64,000 bases of DNA from Polytrichum commune (taxonomy: Eukaryota > Streptophyta > Polytrichopsida > Polytrichales > Polytrichaceae), in NCBI GenBank assembly GCA_950295325.1, contig OX485804.1:18292001-18356000 (forward strand), in the 5' to 3' direction. Shown in pieces: positions 10,983-22,440 of the stretch (position 1 is its first letter; every line of letters starts with the position of its first letter). The notes under the pieces were generated by a model. That model was not told the origin of the DNA. It did no database searches and worked only from the letters and a program-made list of their open reading frames with translations. A program made the position numbers and the translations under genes.

Positions 10983-11405
10983 GTGTCCGTGTTGAACAAT
11001 GTACCAAAAGCGGGAACAATGCAGAAGAATGAACAAGGCAGTGTGAAATCCAAATGTTTGATCCGAAACGTAGCGGAAAATGCAAGAAAAAAGTCGTTGC
11101 ATTGTACAGTTATTTCAAAGCCAGCCAGCTTTAAGTTAGTTCGACCCAGCGAAAATAATAAGAGTACCTATTGTACAGCGTTTGCTGATGCCAGTCACTA
11201 CCCGCTCATCTTTGTACAAGAAAGTCACTCCTCGTCAACTACGCTACAGTACCTTCATCGGTCTCTTTGTATGACAAGCTTAGGGTTTCCTCTTCAGCAC
11301 ATGCTTGAGCATACAATGGCCATGGCTCACTCCGAAGGAGCGAACGAAAAAATTATAGTACAAGCTCTTCAACTTCCATGCTCTTCCCGGAGGCATCTGC
11401 AGTAG
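10983..11405 (+). other. 140-codon open frame of doubtful coding status
   Basis: The frame is open but starts at GTG; the first in-frame ATG is at 11019. It has no recognisable domain and lies tail-to-tail with the calmodulin-like gene. Composition is less AT-rich than the surroundings, which could reflect the 3' flank of that gene. I do not call it a gene. Confidence 0.2.
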
Positions 11406-11627
11406 TGGGCTCTGTCTGAGCAGGTGGTTTTGTGGAAGAAAGGAAATCTTCAAAACACTGGAGTAGTCATCAGGATGCTCAGATGCCCCTAAACACCTTC
11501 AACGTCCTTCCCTAAGATACACGCAGCATGTTCTCATCAGCATGTGATTACCAGAAGCAAGGAAAACTTCAGAGCATGTCAAAAGTCATCACACTGAAGT
11601 CCTCAGGCTCCTACTCCGTCAAGATGC

Positions 11628-12383
11628 TCAGTAAATCGGGTCATGCATGAGCCACTTGAACTCGGCTAAGTTTACGAGGCCGTCTCCATCTTGGTCAACA
11701 TTCATGATCATGGTGCGGCAATCCTCAAGTGTGAGGCCAGCCTCTCCTAAGCCAGACAAAACTCTGTGAAGCTCGGCTGCGGAGATGTAACCGTCTCCAT
11801 CGAGGTCAAAGACTTCGAAAGCCTCCTCCATGCTCTTGCTCTCACCCTGTACGCCTTCGGTTGCCTCGAGAGCTAGCATGTTGAGTTTGATGAACTCATC
11901 CAGCTTGATGTAGCCATCGCTATCGAAATCAACCGCGCTCACCATAGCCTCGAGCTCCTCATGTGCTGACTTGATGCCAAGGCATGTGAGGACATGGCCA
12001 AGCTCGGTTGCTGATATTTTCCCGTCACCGTTCCTGTCGAAGTACCGAAACGTTTCGGTGAGCTCCTTGGTGAGGTCGAAAGAGGCTTGACGCCCGCTGC
12101 TGCTCGTTGGTGATTGTCGTTGTGATGATCTAAAGCCCCAGAGTGACCCGGACTTCTCCTTCCGGAGCTTCGGAAGGCTGTTTCTCTTCTTAAGCTTCTC
12201 CATCCTCTTCTTCTCTTGAGGAGTCATCTTATCTCGGAACGAGAGAGGTGGACTGGAAGTGTCCGAGGAAAACGATGAGGACACCGAGGAGTTGGAGTCC
12301 GACGAAGATTGAGAGGATAAGTGCACCTCATTGCCCTCCTTCTTCGACCTGCTCTTCGGGAAAAAGGGGATGGTAATCTTCAT
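11628..12383 (-). CDS. CML: Calmodulin-like protein with four EF-hands and a serine-rich N-terminal extension
   Basis: An intronless 251-residue protein. Four canonical 12-residue calcium loops are visible: 116-127 (DRNGDGKISATE), 152-163 (DFDSDGYIKLDE), 193-204 (DLDGDGYISAAE) and 230-241 (DQDGDGLVNLAE). All have Asp at position 1 and Glu at position 12, so all four should bind calcium. Residues 1-110 are an extension absent from calmodulin: a short start with basic residues, a serine tract (23-44) and a basic Lys/Arg helix (about 52-77). Plant calmodulin-like proteins are calcium sensors that relay signals to target proteins in the cytosol or at membranes; the target of this one cannot be read from sequence. 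The basic, serine-rich N terminus may serve membrane association or phosphorylation (inference). The ATG at 12383 is the first in frame after upstream stops. A TATA box lies at 13105-13112 on the same strand. Confidence 0.95.
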   Translation of the reverse strand: MKITIPFFPKSRSKKEGNEVHLSSQSSSDSNSSVSSSFSSDTSSPPLSFRDKMTPQEKKRMEKLKKRNSLPKLRKEKSGSLWGFRSSQRQSPTSSSGRQASFDLTKELTETFRYFDRNGDGKISATELGHVLTCLGIKSAHEELEAMVSAVDFDSDGYIKLDEFIKLNMLALEATEGVQGESKSMEEAFEVFDLDGDGYISAAELHRVLSGLGEAGLTLEDCRTMIMNVDQDGDGLVNLAEFKWLMHDPIY

Positions 12384-13104
12384 CTTCGCTGGCCTACTAG
12401 ACCAGATGCGAACAGAGCTTCGGCAAAAGATTTGATGTCACAGAGAATAAAAACAACACCACTGCCACGCCAAACTCTAGATGAGCAACTACCACATCCA
12501 AAAACTAGGAAATCGCCAATATCACTACCTCACAACCACTCATACTCCGGCTGAACAGATACAAATTACGTTCCAGAAGCTCCAATGAGAAAGACGAGGA
12601 ATTGTGACGATGAAGAACAAAACCCCCCGCTCTTCACTACTTGTAGCGGCTCTTCCCCCCGACCACCAAGCTAAGGCTCGACTCCTGCAACAATGCAGAC
12701 AAATTACAGTCGGCCTTCCGACAAGGAATGCCTGAAGATTCCTCTCTGGCTCTCTGCAACGTGGAAGCTCTCCCTCTAGCTCAAAATTCCTTCTTCGACT
12801 CCTCCGACTCAAAGGCATCTGATGAACAATGCTACCTCTTGGGTGTTCTATAAACGCTGATCAACAGCAAGGTTCCCTCCATAGCCAGCCAAACCCATGC
12901 AACTGCCATGCACCTGCGGGGCAAACACGGTTCGCCTACTGGGGTCCTCCACGGACCAGAAATCTAGAAAATTCTTTAATCAGATCCACCCAAAACGTAG
13001 ATCTCGGGAGGTGGTTCGTAGATCCAGCCCTTCAGCCCCTCCGTGTGGATTCCAGGAACACAGGAAGGCTAGGAAGCTGCGATGCTGCTGCTGGGGAGGG
13101 GGGG
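12384..13104 (-). other. Probable 5' leader of the calmodulin-like gene
   Basis: This is GC-richer than the flanks and lies between the TATA box and the ATG. About 700 bp is long for a plant leader, so a 5' UTR intron is likely, but no splice pair can be chosen with confidence. Open frames here on both strands are taken as incidental. A short SINE-head-like piece (ACCACCAAGCTAAGGC, 12662-12677) is present. Confidence 0.45.
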
Positions 13105-13112
13105 CTTTATAG
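13105..13112 (-). promoter_or_regulatory. TATA box of the calmodulin-like gene
   Basis: The minus strand reads TTCTATAAAGCCCCCCC, a good plant TATA box in a GC-rich setting, followed downstream by a CAGCAGCAGC stretch. It is the only strong candidate between the ATG and the repeats farther upstream. Confidence 0.5.
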
Positions 13113-14340
13113 AACGATGATAAAATTGAAGCCAAGTCACTTGTGCCAAAAAGAAAAAGAAAAAACAAAACCAAAAAAGATGTGGTCCATCTCCTTTGAT
13201 GACGAGACGAGCGGAGAGGAGAGGATCATTCTAGGTGAGAAAGAAAAGACGTGAGGTAAAGATGGTAAGAAGTAGTACTAACAAAGGAATGGTCTTCCTC
13301 GTGACGAATACGGCACCCCTCGCAATGGACTTGCTTGCTTACCCTTGACGAGCGTTGTTTAATTGCCATAGGATGGTTTTTCCCGGTGCGGAACAAGACT
13401 CACAAGTCTGGTGTCGACTTGGTCATGGATCGAGTGCCCAAGATGCAATCACAAAAGAAAAAAAGGTAGGTGGGTGGGTGGGTGGGTGGGTGGGTGTGTG
13501 TGTGTGTGGGCCTTGTATGTGGTCACTTTACTTAATCGAACGTCTATGTTGGAGTGGCGCTACATGGCAAGGCGCCTAGTTAAGATCGGAGACGCGTATA
13601 GCAATGGGATCGGGACACAAACTATCGATGCCGTTTTGGGTGCAATAGTGACTGTCAATGCGATTGGGATTGCTCGGTTTTTTGGATTGTCTTTGATCTT
13701 GAACCCTATTGTAAACTCGCCCTTCAGGATGGGGTTGTTATTGAGGTTTTGATTCAAAAAACTTGGGGTCCAAAGTACTTCTTCATGGACCTTACTTTTG
13801 GACTCAAGATTGGTTACATCAAACTAGGAGAAGAGCAGTCTTGAGTCGCAACCAACAAGGCAAGTTGACAAGAAAGTGATTGTTTTTTAATTCATAATCA
13901 TGTCTCCAGAACCCCAACGTAAAGTCCTTTTGTTCCAAAATTTTGCTATGAACCAACAAGATTGCTCAATTTTGGAGTTTATTTGGTCTCGAGCGCTAGT
14001 TAACCCTAAGTTAGGGACCTCTAAAAGGGTTGAGTGACCAAAAGATGGGATTTTTATTATTATTAAAATAAAAATAGATCCTTGGTGTATTCAGTCATAT
14101 TTGATGACATTTTGTAGAGGTGTCACTCGTTGTTAAAAGGATGACTAGGTTATGCGTAAGTTATTCAACTCTTAGTACCATACCCAATACTACATCAACC
14201 CACTTGATTGTCACATGCAATTTTCAATTTAGTGTCAATGATCATGATTGTATAAGTAATGTAAACATGACTTTAATAAGTACATGCCCCAATTCTCATG
14301 ACCGTATCCATATTCCTTTATATCCCTCATACTCCTCACT
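13113..14340. other. Interval without gene
   Basis: This holds a compound microsatellite at 13466-13510 and no convincing coding sequence. Confidence 0.5.
13466..13510. repeat. (GGGT)n(GT)n compound microsatellite
   Basis: Tandem GGTG/GGGT units pass directly into a GT run. Confidence 0.95.
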
Positions 14341-14575
14341 CCAGTGTCCGGGAAGATTTTTGGGCATAACTGGTCGAAAGCCCGGTGTTTCCAAGTCCAA
14401 CCGGTGACATGTTGTGATTCCTTGGTGTTTCTTGTTTAATAATTTGATTAACGTATGTTCCCGAAATTCCTCTGAAATTATCAGTTATCTTCCTGAAGTC
14501 CTGAACTTCAACCAGTTATTTCTCAACCTTAACCGGTTATCTGTAACTAGCAGTCAGTTCTCTCCCCTTCATTCC
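14341..14575 (-). repeat. Dispersed repeat family I, copy 3
   Basis: Reverse orientation relative to 7579-8020. It shares CAGTGTCC, TTTCCAAGTCCAACC, ACATGTTGTGAT and AACCGGTTATCTGTAACTAG with the copy at 52884-53105. This copy and the one at 53 kb are the two uninterrupted ones and define a roughly 235-bp unit. Confidence 0.7.
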
Positions 14576-14623
14576 CTCGCTCTCATTCGTTATGATATTT
14601 AATTTGTATTCATTTACGGTGTG

Positions 14624-14647
14624 TATTTATTTATTTATTTATTTATT
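14624..14647. repeat. (TTTA)n microsatellite
   Basis: Six tandem TTTA units. Confidence 0.9.
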
Positions 14648-14799
14648 GAAACTGAGTTTGTTATTATTCAGTACGCCATTGTCCTCTGTATCCAGGTAGA
14701 TTTTCCCATCTTAATGTAATTTATCCTTGCCCCTTTTCACCTAAGTCATCAAGAAGGTCCTCCTTCTCTTCTTTGATTTTATTGTTTTGGAACAAAGAA

Positions 14800-14890
14800 G
14801 GCACATAGTCGCTTGGCTAGTTTTACCATCAAGTAGAGAGAAGATTTCATAGCCATGAATCAAATCGCCAACCACTCTCATCCGGTCATC
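14800..14890 (-). mobile_element. SINE-like family L, diverged fragment
   Basis: It matches 4170-4265 in the same orientation: TAGTTTT, AAGTAGAGAGAAGATTT, GAATCAAATCGCCAACCACTC and TCATCCGG correspond to blocks in the first copy. The B box is degraded (GATTTGATTC). Confidence 0.5.
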
Positions 14891-14979
14891 TTGGACAAAA
14901 GGTTCTCTTCCTCAAGAATTATATGGATGATGCCGAGTTTTTCAATTTATGCATTTACTTCAATTCCTCCCCACCCCCT

Positions 14980-15001
14980 CCCCCCCCCCCCCAAAAAAAA
15001 A
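14980..15001. repeat. C13 followed by an A tract
   Basis: Thirteen C followed by nine A. Confidence 0.95.
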
Positions 15002-15205
15002 TAAAAATAGAAATAGCTAATAGAATGAGACAATCTCCAATCCGATTTAGCAATTGAAGTTTGTCCTTTGAGATGGAAATACCCTACAATAGGCCCACAT
15101 TCCTCCTATGAGTCAGGGTGGATGCCCGCCTCTTTGAGCTTGGACCCCCCACCACTATTATAAAAGGTAAAGGGAGTCTAGTAACAACTCGACCCCCGTA
15201 GGTTT

Positions 15206-15455
15206 GGAAAAAGGGAACTATCATATGCGAATGAATGTACCCCTCATTCATCCAAGATAAAGCTTGAAATAGTATGCAACCCATAGGCTACTTCATTTAG
15301 TTGATTTTTGACACCGGAATCAACTATAAAGACCCCAAATGAGTCTACTCGAGGTCATTTGAGATGAACTGACAACAAACCTATAGGGGGTTGAGGTTTT
15401 AATGTTGGACGGATGGATGAGAGGTATGCTCGTATACAGTAATTCCCCCTTTGCC
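15206..15455. mobile_element. MITE family D, copy 1
   Basis: Inverted termini are related as GGAAAAAGGGAACTATCATA at 15206 and the complement of GTATACAGTAATTCCCCCTT (ends 15455). They continue inward through GAATGTACC and CTCATTCATCCAA. Relatives lie at 24302-24545 and at about 42684-43405. The length is 250 bp, non-coding. Confidence 0.7.
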
Positions 15456-15539
15456 GTGGATTTGTGAGTAATGTACACGCTATAATAAATAACCGCGTTT
15501 CCACCTTGTGAAATAAAGTATGCGGGTGTCATTTGGTTC

Positions 15540-15880
15540 CTCTTCTTAATCGGACCCCTGTATTCGATCGGTACGTGGTTCGGTGAGGATCAAAAAGCAA
15601 ACACCAATAAGACACATATTTTAAGGAGATTGGACTATGTCTTCGAATATCGTGAGCTATTCTACACTCAATAGTGACCACAACTAGGGAAGACCTATGT
15701 ACTTAATCAAGATATCAACAAACGTGCACTCTCCATAACCACAACTAAATCAAGGGAGTTTCGATTTCCAATCCGATTTTTGCAAATTCTTCATCGATAC
15801 CAATTTTGCTAATGCAAATCTAATTAATAGAAGTTGGAAAACATGACAAATGAACCGAGTAACACCCACATACCTTCGTT
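15540..15880 (+). repeat. Dispersed repeat family K, copy 1
   Basis: This aligns over about 340 bp with 57850-58195. Shared blocks include TTGGACTATGTCTTC, ACTCAATAGT, CACCTATGTA-like sequence, TTTTCAATCC-like sequence, TTTGCTAATGCAA, AGAAGTTGGA and AATGAACCGA with CACCCACATAC. No coding frame is conserved. The class is unknown, and it may be an LTR retrotransposon fragment. Confidence 0.6.
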
Positions 15881-16469
15881 CAGTGGTAGGGGCCCCACTC
15901 AAAGAGGGTGCGTGTCTAGCCCTGGCCACTTGTACTTATGTGTGGCAAGGGTTGAACACATGACCCAAAAATGACCACTTCAGCTGCATGCAACAACTTG
16001 GGAGTCCAGGCAACCATCTAGGCAATGAAACCATGTAGCTAAATCCATGCAACATCCATGACGCAATCTCCAAAACGCAATAAAAACGCAACCTACGTTT
16101 TTTACATCCCAAGTTGTTGCATGTCAACACACTACACGTGTGTTTTTTACCCCGAACATGAATCACTTGTTTTCACATCAAATTTTCACCTGTTGTGTTC
16201 AAATGCTTCACTTGTTACTGTTGTGGCCTGCATCCTCCAAGTGTCGCCCGGGCTGTGGACGCCCAGGACCATGGGCCCGGTCCTTGGCCTCCAATTTATC
16301 TCCAGTGTTGGGGAAACCGTCCCAAAGCAGTACACAATAAGGACAGTCCTTTACTCATGACCCACTTGATGAGCATCGCTTTTGGCTCTCAGGCCTGGAC
16401 TTCGAGGAAGGAGCGTGAATTGATGAGCAGAAAAATGTAAGGTAGCTTGGGTTCATGCCAGGCTCCACT
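15881..16469. other. Unassigned GC-richer interval
   Basis: Slightly GC-rich at 16200-16440, with overlapping open frames in several frames and no recognisable domain. It sits directly before a MITE and is probably transposon or non-coding DNA. Confidence 0.4.
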
Positions 16470-16966
16470 CAGGGCCACTTCACACACGAGGCAAGAGCCG
16501 TGCCCAGGACATTGTGAGGGCCCAAAAGAGAGTGTCCCAAGGCCGTCTCAAAACATCTCCAAAATCACGCAGTGTGGTCACGGACCCTCAAGTGGAGTGT
16601 GAAGTCGTATGTGACCGGGCCCTCAACCTAATGCTATTTCAACGAATCTCTATCCATGCCGATCTTCACACATGATCAACTAGAATAAACCAACGGTCGT
16701 GAGCGTTCAGAGTGCCATGGTCTCCCGGTTTTGTGTTGAGGCCTATCTCCAACATGTGGTTTTTGAAAACAATCCACGTGACCACGAAACATGGTCCATT
16801 CGATGCCATGCAGGATATCCATGTAGAGGTTACATCCATCTTGCATTCACATACTCTGTTGGTCCCTCGAGCGTGGTGTGAAGCGAACTTGGAACGGCTC
16901 CGCCTTTTCCACCAATGACAGTGCTTGAAGTGGAACGGTCACGGGCACTCAGTCTCGTGTGTGAAG
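16470..16966 (+). mobile_element. hAT-like MITE family C, copy 1
   Basis: It begins CAGGGCCACTTCACACACGA (hAT-style CAGGG start) and ends in the complement, CTCGTGTGTGAAG, with the last few terminal bases lost. The roughly 500-bp body is shared with copies at 25104, 42798 and 44001. There is no transposase; it is non-autonomous. No intact 8-bp target duplication is readable, because the 3' end is eroded. Confidence 0.8.
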
Positions 16967-19147
16967 CAATGTCTGGGGAGAACTGGTATGTAGTGTAATG
17001 GCGGTCGGTTGGTTTTGGGAAAGTGGAGGATGTGGAACCGGTGCTTAAAAATAAAAATTAAATTAAAAAAAAAATTTAACCAACAACCATTTTGAGGAGG
17101 AGGATTTTTACCCGGATGAATTGTGAAATAGGCATATTTCATCCGGTTTGATTCATTTAGGGTTGGGTATCATCTAGTTCTAGGGTTTAGGTTACGTGTT
17201 TGTTGTAGGCTTGTAGCGATTTGGTGAATGGCAGATAAGCTAAGCTTTTGCTTCATTATTGCATTTCATTGGTGACGGCTAGCGTTTATAATGTATTATG
17301 CGTGTGTCTATGAAAGACCTTCGTGGTGATCTTGATAACGTACTAATGAAAGCCATAGCTTTATGGAGGAACTCTGCAAAGTTTAGATGGTTGTTTTCAC
17401 ATCCACAAAGATACCTTTCAAGGCGTTTTCCTCTTGAAGGTGAAGATAATACTGTTGATTTTGACTCTAACAATTGATGAATTTCATTTTTGTATATAGT
17501 ATGGTATGTTAGGTTACTCTTTTATCATGTTGTGGCCTCAAATCTAATACGAGGTTTTAAGACCTAGGTATGATAGAAGAGTAAATCCATGGCCATCAAC
17601 CGGTTGATGGGTTATTTCAAGTTCAAATCCTGCTATGAATAAAGTGTTGATCATCGTTGTTGTTTCATGTATGTAACGAATTGTTGATCATTGTTGTTGG
17701 ATGTTGATATCATTGCATATCATTGTTATATGTTAATATGTTTTCTGAACGTTGTTGTTTGTAGATAAAAATTCGATACATTGAAAACCGGCTTACTTAT
17801 CAATGCCCAAGTTTTTGGCCGGTTGTCATGACAACGAAGAGGAAATTAGCCGGCACTTGAAACAAAATATAAGATTTTGGCCAGTCCAACTTAATGACAA
17901 CAAATTTGCAACCGATCAAATCCTGAAAAAAAACCGGTAAAAGTTGTGAAGAGGCGGATTTCAACTGGTTGAGCTCAAAATCCTCCCGAACCCTGGCATG
18001 AAGTGGCCCTAACTAGGCAATACATGCATACACACTTGAATACCAGGCAGCTTATTTTATTCATATTTGTTTATGCAAAGCTCTCTCTCTCTCTCTCTCA
18101 TCTGTGAGTGCCAAATCCATACTTAGCCTCATCAACGGCAATGTAGGTGCATGGTTTAGTGTGCCCAGCAGCAGAGGTTATGTTATATTGTTGGGGGGGG
18201 GGGTCAATCTGTCAGTTGAGCCCAACTGCCATTTTTGGGAGGCCAGGGCTTAAATTAGGTGTATATTCTCCCCTATTCTGGGCACTTCCAACTTCATACA
18301 CAATTCCTGACCGTTCGATCCACTCTGACCTTGTCTAATCTGATCCCCTTTAGCAACTTCGCAACACCATGCAGATTGTCAGTGCAGCTTTTCTAAATCC
18401 AAGTGGAGAATCATGCAACATTTAGAGTAGACAGGACCTATTTCCGTTACATTGGCCAATTCTCGCATCGCTGTAGTATATGTGTGTGATGTTGGGGTGA
18501 TTTTCTCGGGTTTCAAAATCGATATCACAAAGTTCAAAGTTCAAACCCGGGAAAATTAATTAATTCATTAAAAATCACAATTTTATCTTCACGTTTTGAA
18601 TTTTTTGTGAACATTTTAGACGCAAGATTATCTCCTGACTCATGCTCACAACATAGGTGACTTGTTTCCGATAACTCGGAGACGATAATTTGAGTACTAT
18701 TAGTGCCCTTTTCAAGGTTTTTATGTCATGTTAGACAATGACATCTACATGTGTGGAACTTCACAACTTTAGGGGACTCCATGCATTAAGATTTTTGGAG
18801 TAAGGGGTAGTAATAGAAATGAGTGTGTCTACTCTAAAAAAATACACCAGTAGGGTGTTCACGGGTCTTTTGAAATGCACGTTGTTTACATTGATTACAT
18901 GATGTGGCCAAACTCATGCATTTGCAATCAAGGTTAGGAGGTTAGGGTCCTTCAATTGTCAAAATAATCTTATCTTGGACATGTGCTATTTCTTCTTCAT
19001 GACATTCTTGAAAATTTGTCAAAAAACACGATATTCAATATGTTTGAGAGAGAGTGGGATTCTCTCAAAATAATATTGGCCATTTGGACACCTAAAAGTC
19101 ATGTTAGGTTGATAAATACTAGATTATACTTCAAACGTGTAGTTTCC
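16967..19147. other. Interval without gene
   Basis: AT-rich, with a G11 run (18193-18203) and a (CT)n run (18081-18099). A degenerate tRNA B-box-like piece (AGTTCAAATCC, near 17620) is present without a full SINE structure. Confidence 0.5.
18081..18099. repeat. (CT)n microsatellite
   Basis: Nine tandem CT dinucleotides. Confidence 0.95.
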
Positions 19148-19340
19148 ATTTAGGTTGAGTCGACCTAAATGAGGACAATATTTTGTCAATTTAGGTTGAG
19201 TTGACCTAAATGAGGACATTATGTTGTCAATTTAAGTCGAGTCGACCTAAATAAGGACAATATGTTGTCAATTTAGGTTGAGTCGACCTAAATGAGGACA
19301 ATATGTTGTCAATTTAGGTTGAGTCGACCTAAATGAGTCG
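19148..19340. repeat. 41-bp tandem repeat, about 4.7 units, each with a palindrome
   Basis: Units begin at 19148, 19189, 19230, 19271 and 19312, exactly 41 bp apart. Each contains TTTAGGTTGAGTCGACCTAA, an imperfect 21-bp palindrome centred on GTCGAC, followed by ATGAGGACAATATGTTGTCA. The units differ by one to a few substitutions. No gene is nearby. Confidence 0.95.
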
Positions 19341-22331
19341 ATTTCCCAGCTTAACATACTCTCATTTTAATGGTAACTATGGTGGAATTTACGGCGGAAA
19401 ATCAAATGTTATTTTTTTACTTGTACTCTACAACTTTCCAATGGTTTTCATTTCATTCTTGGATTAATAGTTTGCTTTATGTACTCTCAAATCATTGGAA
19501 AACTCTCGTTTTAATGAATATTGTGTCAAAATAGGTGTTTAAAATGATAGTTGTGGAATATTGATTGATGCCTCTAATTAGCTTATCCCTATTATTATGG
19601 GTATATATTGTGGCGGAAACCCCTATTCAAACGTATAGGCCACTTGAATAATGGATATTTAGTTGGTTCCACGTACTCTCGGAGTCCAACACTTTGATGT
19701 ATTGATGTAATATAATATGATATCCATGCATATATATATACATGCATGCATGCGGTTATTTCATATGTGTCCATCTTCATTTAATAACATTGCCATTTCA
19801 TTGTTGCACACAATACTTTGCAGGTGTCCATGTAAATTGATTAGGGCACATCTTTGCAACTGTATATTAATGTGTGTTTGTCCAATATATCTATGGTATT
19901 CTACATGCGAATGCATATACACATATTGTATATACCAAACATAATTGGTTCACATGCCCAATGCCCACTTATTGCATAATGTGGTTTATTTCATGTCTCG
20001 TATTGGACTTCAAACAACATTAAACACATTGTGTGGGTATACTATCACATCTATGTGCTCCAATGCAATATTGCACATCTTTCTACCATATGGAAAGCTC
20101 TTATATTTGACACCCAAGGTTCTAAACATGCATCCCTAAGGGTCTTTCTTGGGTACAAAGTTGTGTATGGACCACTTCATCATCATGTATAGAGCTCAAT
20201 GTTGGTGGTGTGCGTGCTTGGTCTTTGGTAATTGGAGCTATCTAGGATATACTTAACGACCGTATTGGTCCTATAAAATCTTGTGATTGTCACTAGTTGA
20301 GTTCCCTCCTCACACAACTGTGCAAGCAAGTTTTCTCCAGTGGGTTATGGTGTTTTGGTGGAGGGGGTGGAAACCCAATCAATCACTCTACAAGAAGTTT
20401 TGTTGGCCATGTTGCGTGGAGTACCCATATTGGTGTACTTACAACTATAAAAAAATTCCCACAATTATGATACCCTCCATCATGTCAATTTTGGGGCAAA
20501 AATCCCACATTAAACATCTTGTGAGAGTTTGGAATACATGGCCTATTACTACTAACCTAAAGTGAATGATGCACATTGTATGTCTAATAACAAACATCAA
20601 TCACTAGACTTGTGCTCAAAAGTGATGGCTTTGCATGCTCATATTTGGTTAACTATGCTATGATATGCAACAACCATTTGATCACATCACTCATAAAAAA
20701 ATTGTTGACTCCAAACCTTTATTGGATCGACCCTAACTTCTTTAAATGCATCTAGGGACGCACATTCATGCCAACCTCATGAATATGATAAGGGTAAGGT
20801 AGAAAATAGAAAAATGCAACCAATTATCACATGTCTACCTTACTTACCCAATAATGGTGTTGAGGCTTTATTGTTACATCATTGGGGTACACCACTTCCT
20901 CCACCTCTCACTACCTTTGCAGCTACCTTTCTTCCTTTTCTCATGTGCACCTTGGGCAACGCCCTTTCCTCACCCTTGCCCTTGGATTGCCAAATTAACA
21001 ACAACTAGAGGGAGATTCAAATTATGAAGCCATGTGTGGCACATGGCAGTGGAGCCATATGTAAATGACCCTTTGAACCACATTGTCTAGTTGTGAGGTT
21101 TGTCGGTTGCTCCTGCCAATTTGTCAATCCTCGTCTTTTGTAGCTACTTTATGTAATCTTCCATATTCATATTTAGGTGGGCATTGTGGGTGTCGGTTGT
21201 CATACTTGTTATTTGCCCAATAGGCTTTCCAAGTGCCTCTATGGTTGTGTACGTGTCTAGAATTATATTTCTCCACATTTATGGGCAAAAAGGGGTGAGT
21301 CAAGTACATATGGTGCATTCATATCCAACATCATGTATGCAACCTCCTTTACCGCAAACTGTCATTTGGCCTTCAAATGGGTATTGCTAGTGGGGATTCT
21401 CATAACCATTGACTTCTCCTTTTGAGAGAAACTTTAGCCATGAGGCAAACGTTGCATGCGTCCCCTTGTTCATTTTCTTCGTGTGGTTCAACTTGATCCT
21501 ATTTTGATCTTAGGGTTAAGTTGCAGTTTGGCAATTGCGCCTTTTTTTTTGTCTTCAATTGGGTCATGTAATGAATCACTCAATCGTATGGTTAATATGC
21601 TATGCATGCATAGACATGCACATGTTAAAATTGGTAAGTGCATGCATGCATGATCTATCACAATTGTTCAAAATTGACTTGCATGCCATGGGTGTGAGTT
21701 GTTTGGCATTGCACCCAAGGAAGGTATAGCTAGTCCTTTTCCTTGCATACACATACAACTTTATAATTTATAATACATGATGCAATGTTGGCGACGTATT
21801 GCTCCCCATCGTCCAAGTATCATATGTTGTGGCTAACCTTGATGAATGCAAATGAATTGAATGCTCTCATAGGGTACAAAGGTGTTTTCCCTACCATTTC
21901 TCCTTCATAAGTTGCAATTCCCTTGTTTATTTTAGGCGTCCAGACCGATTAGTGACACAACAACCCCTTTTCCACATTGTTTTGAAACACTAACCCAAAT
22001 GGGCCAACAAAATATAGCTCTATGAAGGCATATGCACCTACTTATGCCCTAAGCATCACTTTGGTATTGGATGAAGTCAAAGACATCAGTTGCGGATATG
22101 TGTCCGAACAATGTCCCAGTATCAACATTGGTAGCAAACCATGTGCCCAACCACATGCTCGATAAACTCAAATTCCAAATTGACAACGTGCATGAAAGCT
22201 TGTGTGGAATGGATGGGCGAACAATGCGGGCAAGGGGACATTGACACCAACAACAACGAGTTGATTTTTGGAAGAAAATTGGATTTGTTGTGGTTGAACC
22301 CCAACATATATGTGGAGTGGGGGGTAGCACC
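19341..22331. other. AT-rich interval without gene
   Basis: No gene, RNA or named repeat was recognised over about 3 kb. Small open frames lack family features. CATGCATG-rich stretches occur near 19733-19752 and 21640-21650. Confidence 0.5.
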
Positions 22332-22440
22332 AACACACACATACACACACATACACACACATACACACACACACACACACACAAGGGGGGGGGGGGAATA
22401 AAAATATAAAAAACAAAAACAAACAAACAAACAAACAAAA
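22332..22440. repeat. Compound microsatellite: (CA)n, G12, (AAAC)n
   Basis: CACATA/CA repeats run directly into twelve G and then AAAC/AAAAC repeats. Long open frames crossing it are an artefact of the periodic sequence. Confidence 0.95.

Noticed and set aside
12829-13254. 141-codon plus-strand open frame upstream of the calmodulin-like gene
   Set aside because: It overlaps the TATA box and leader of the minus-strand gene and has no recognisable domain.
19148-19340. CRISPR-like array
   Set aside because: The units are continuous 41-bp tandem repeats with no variable spacers, in a plant nuclear context.
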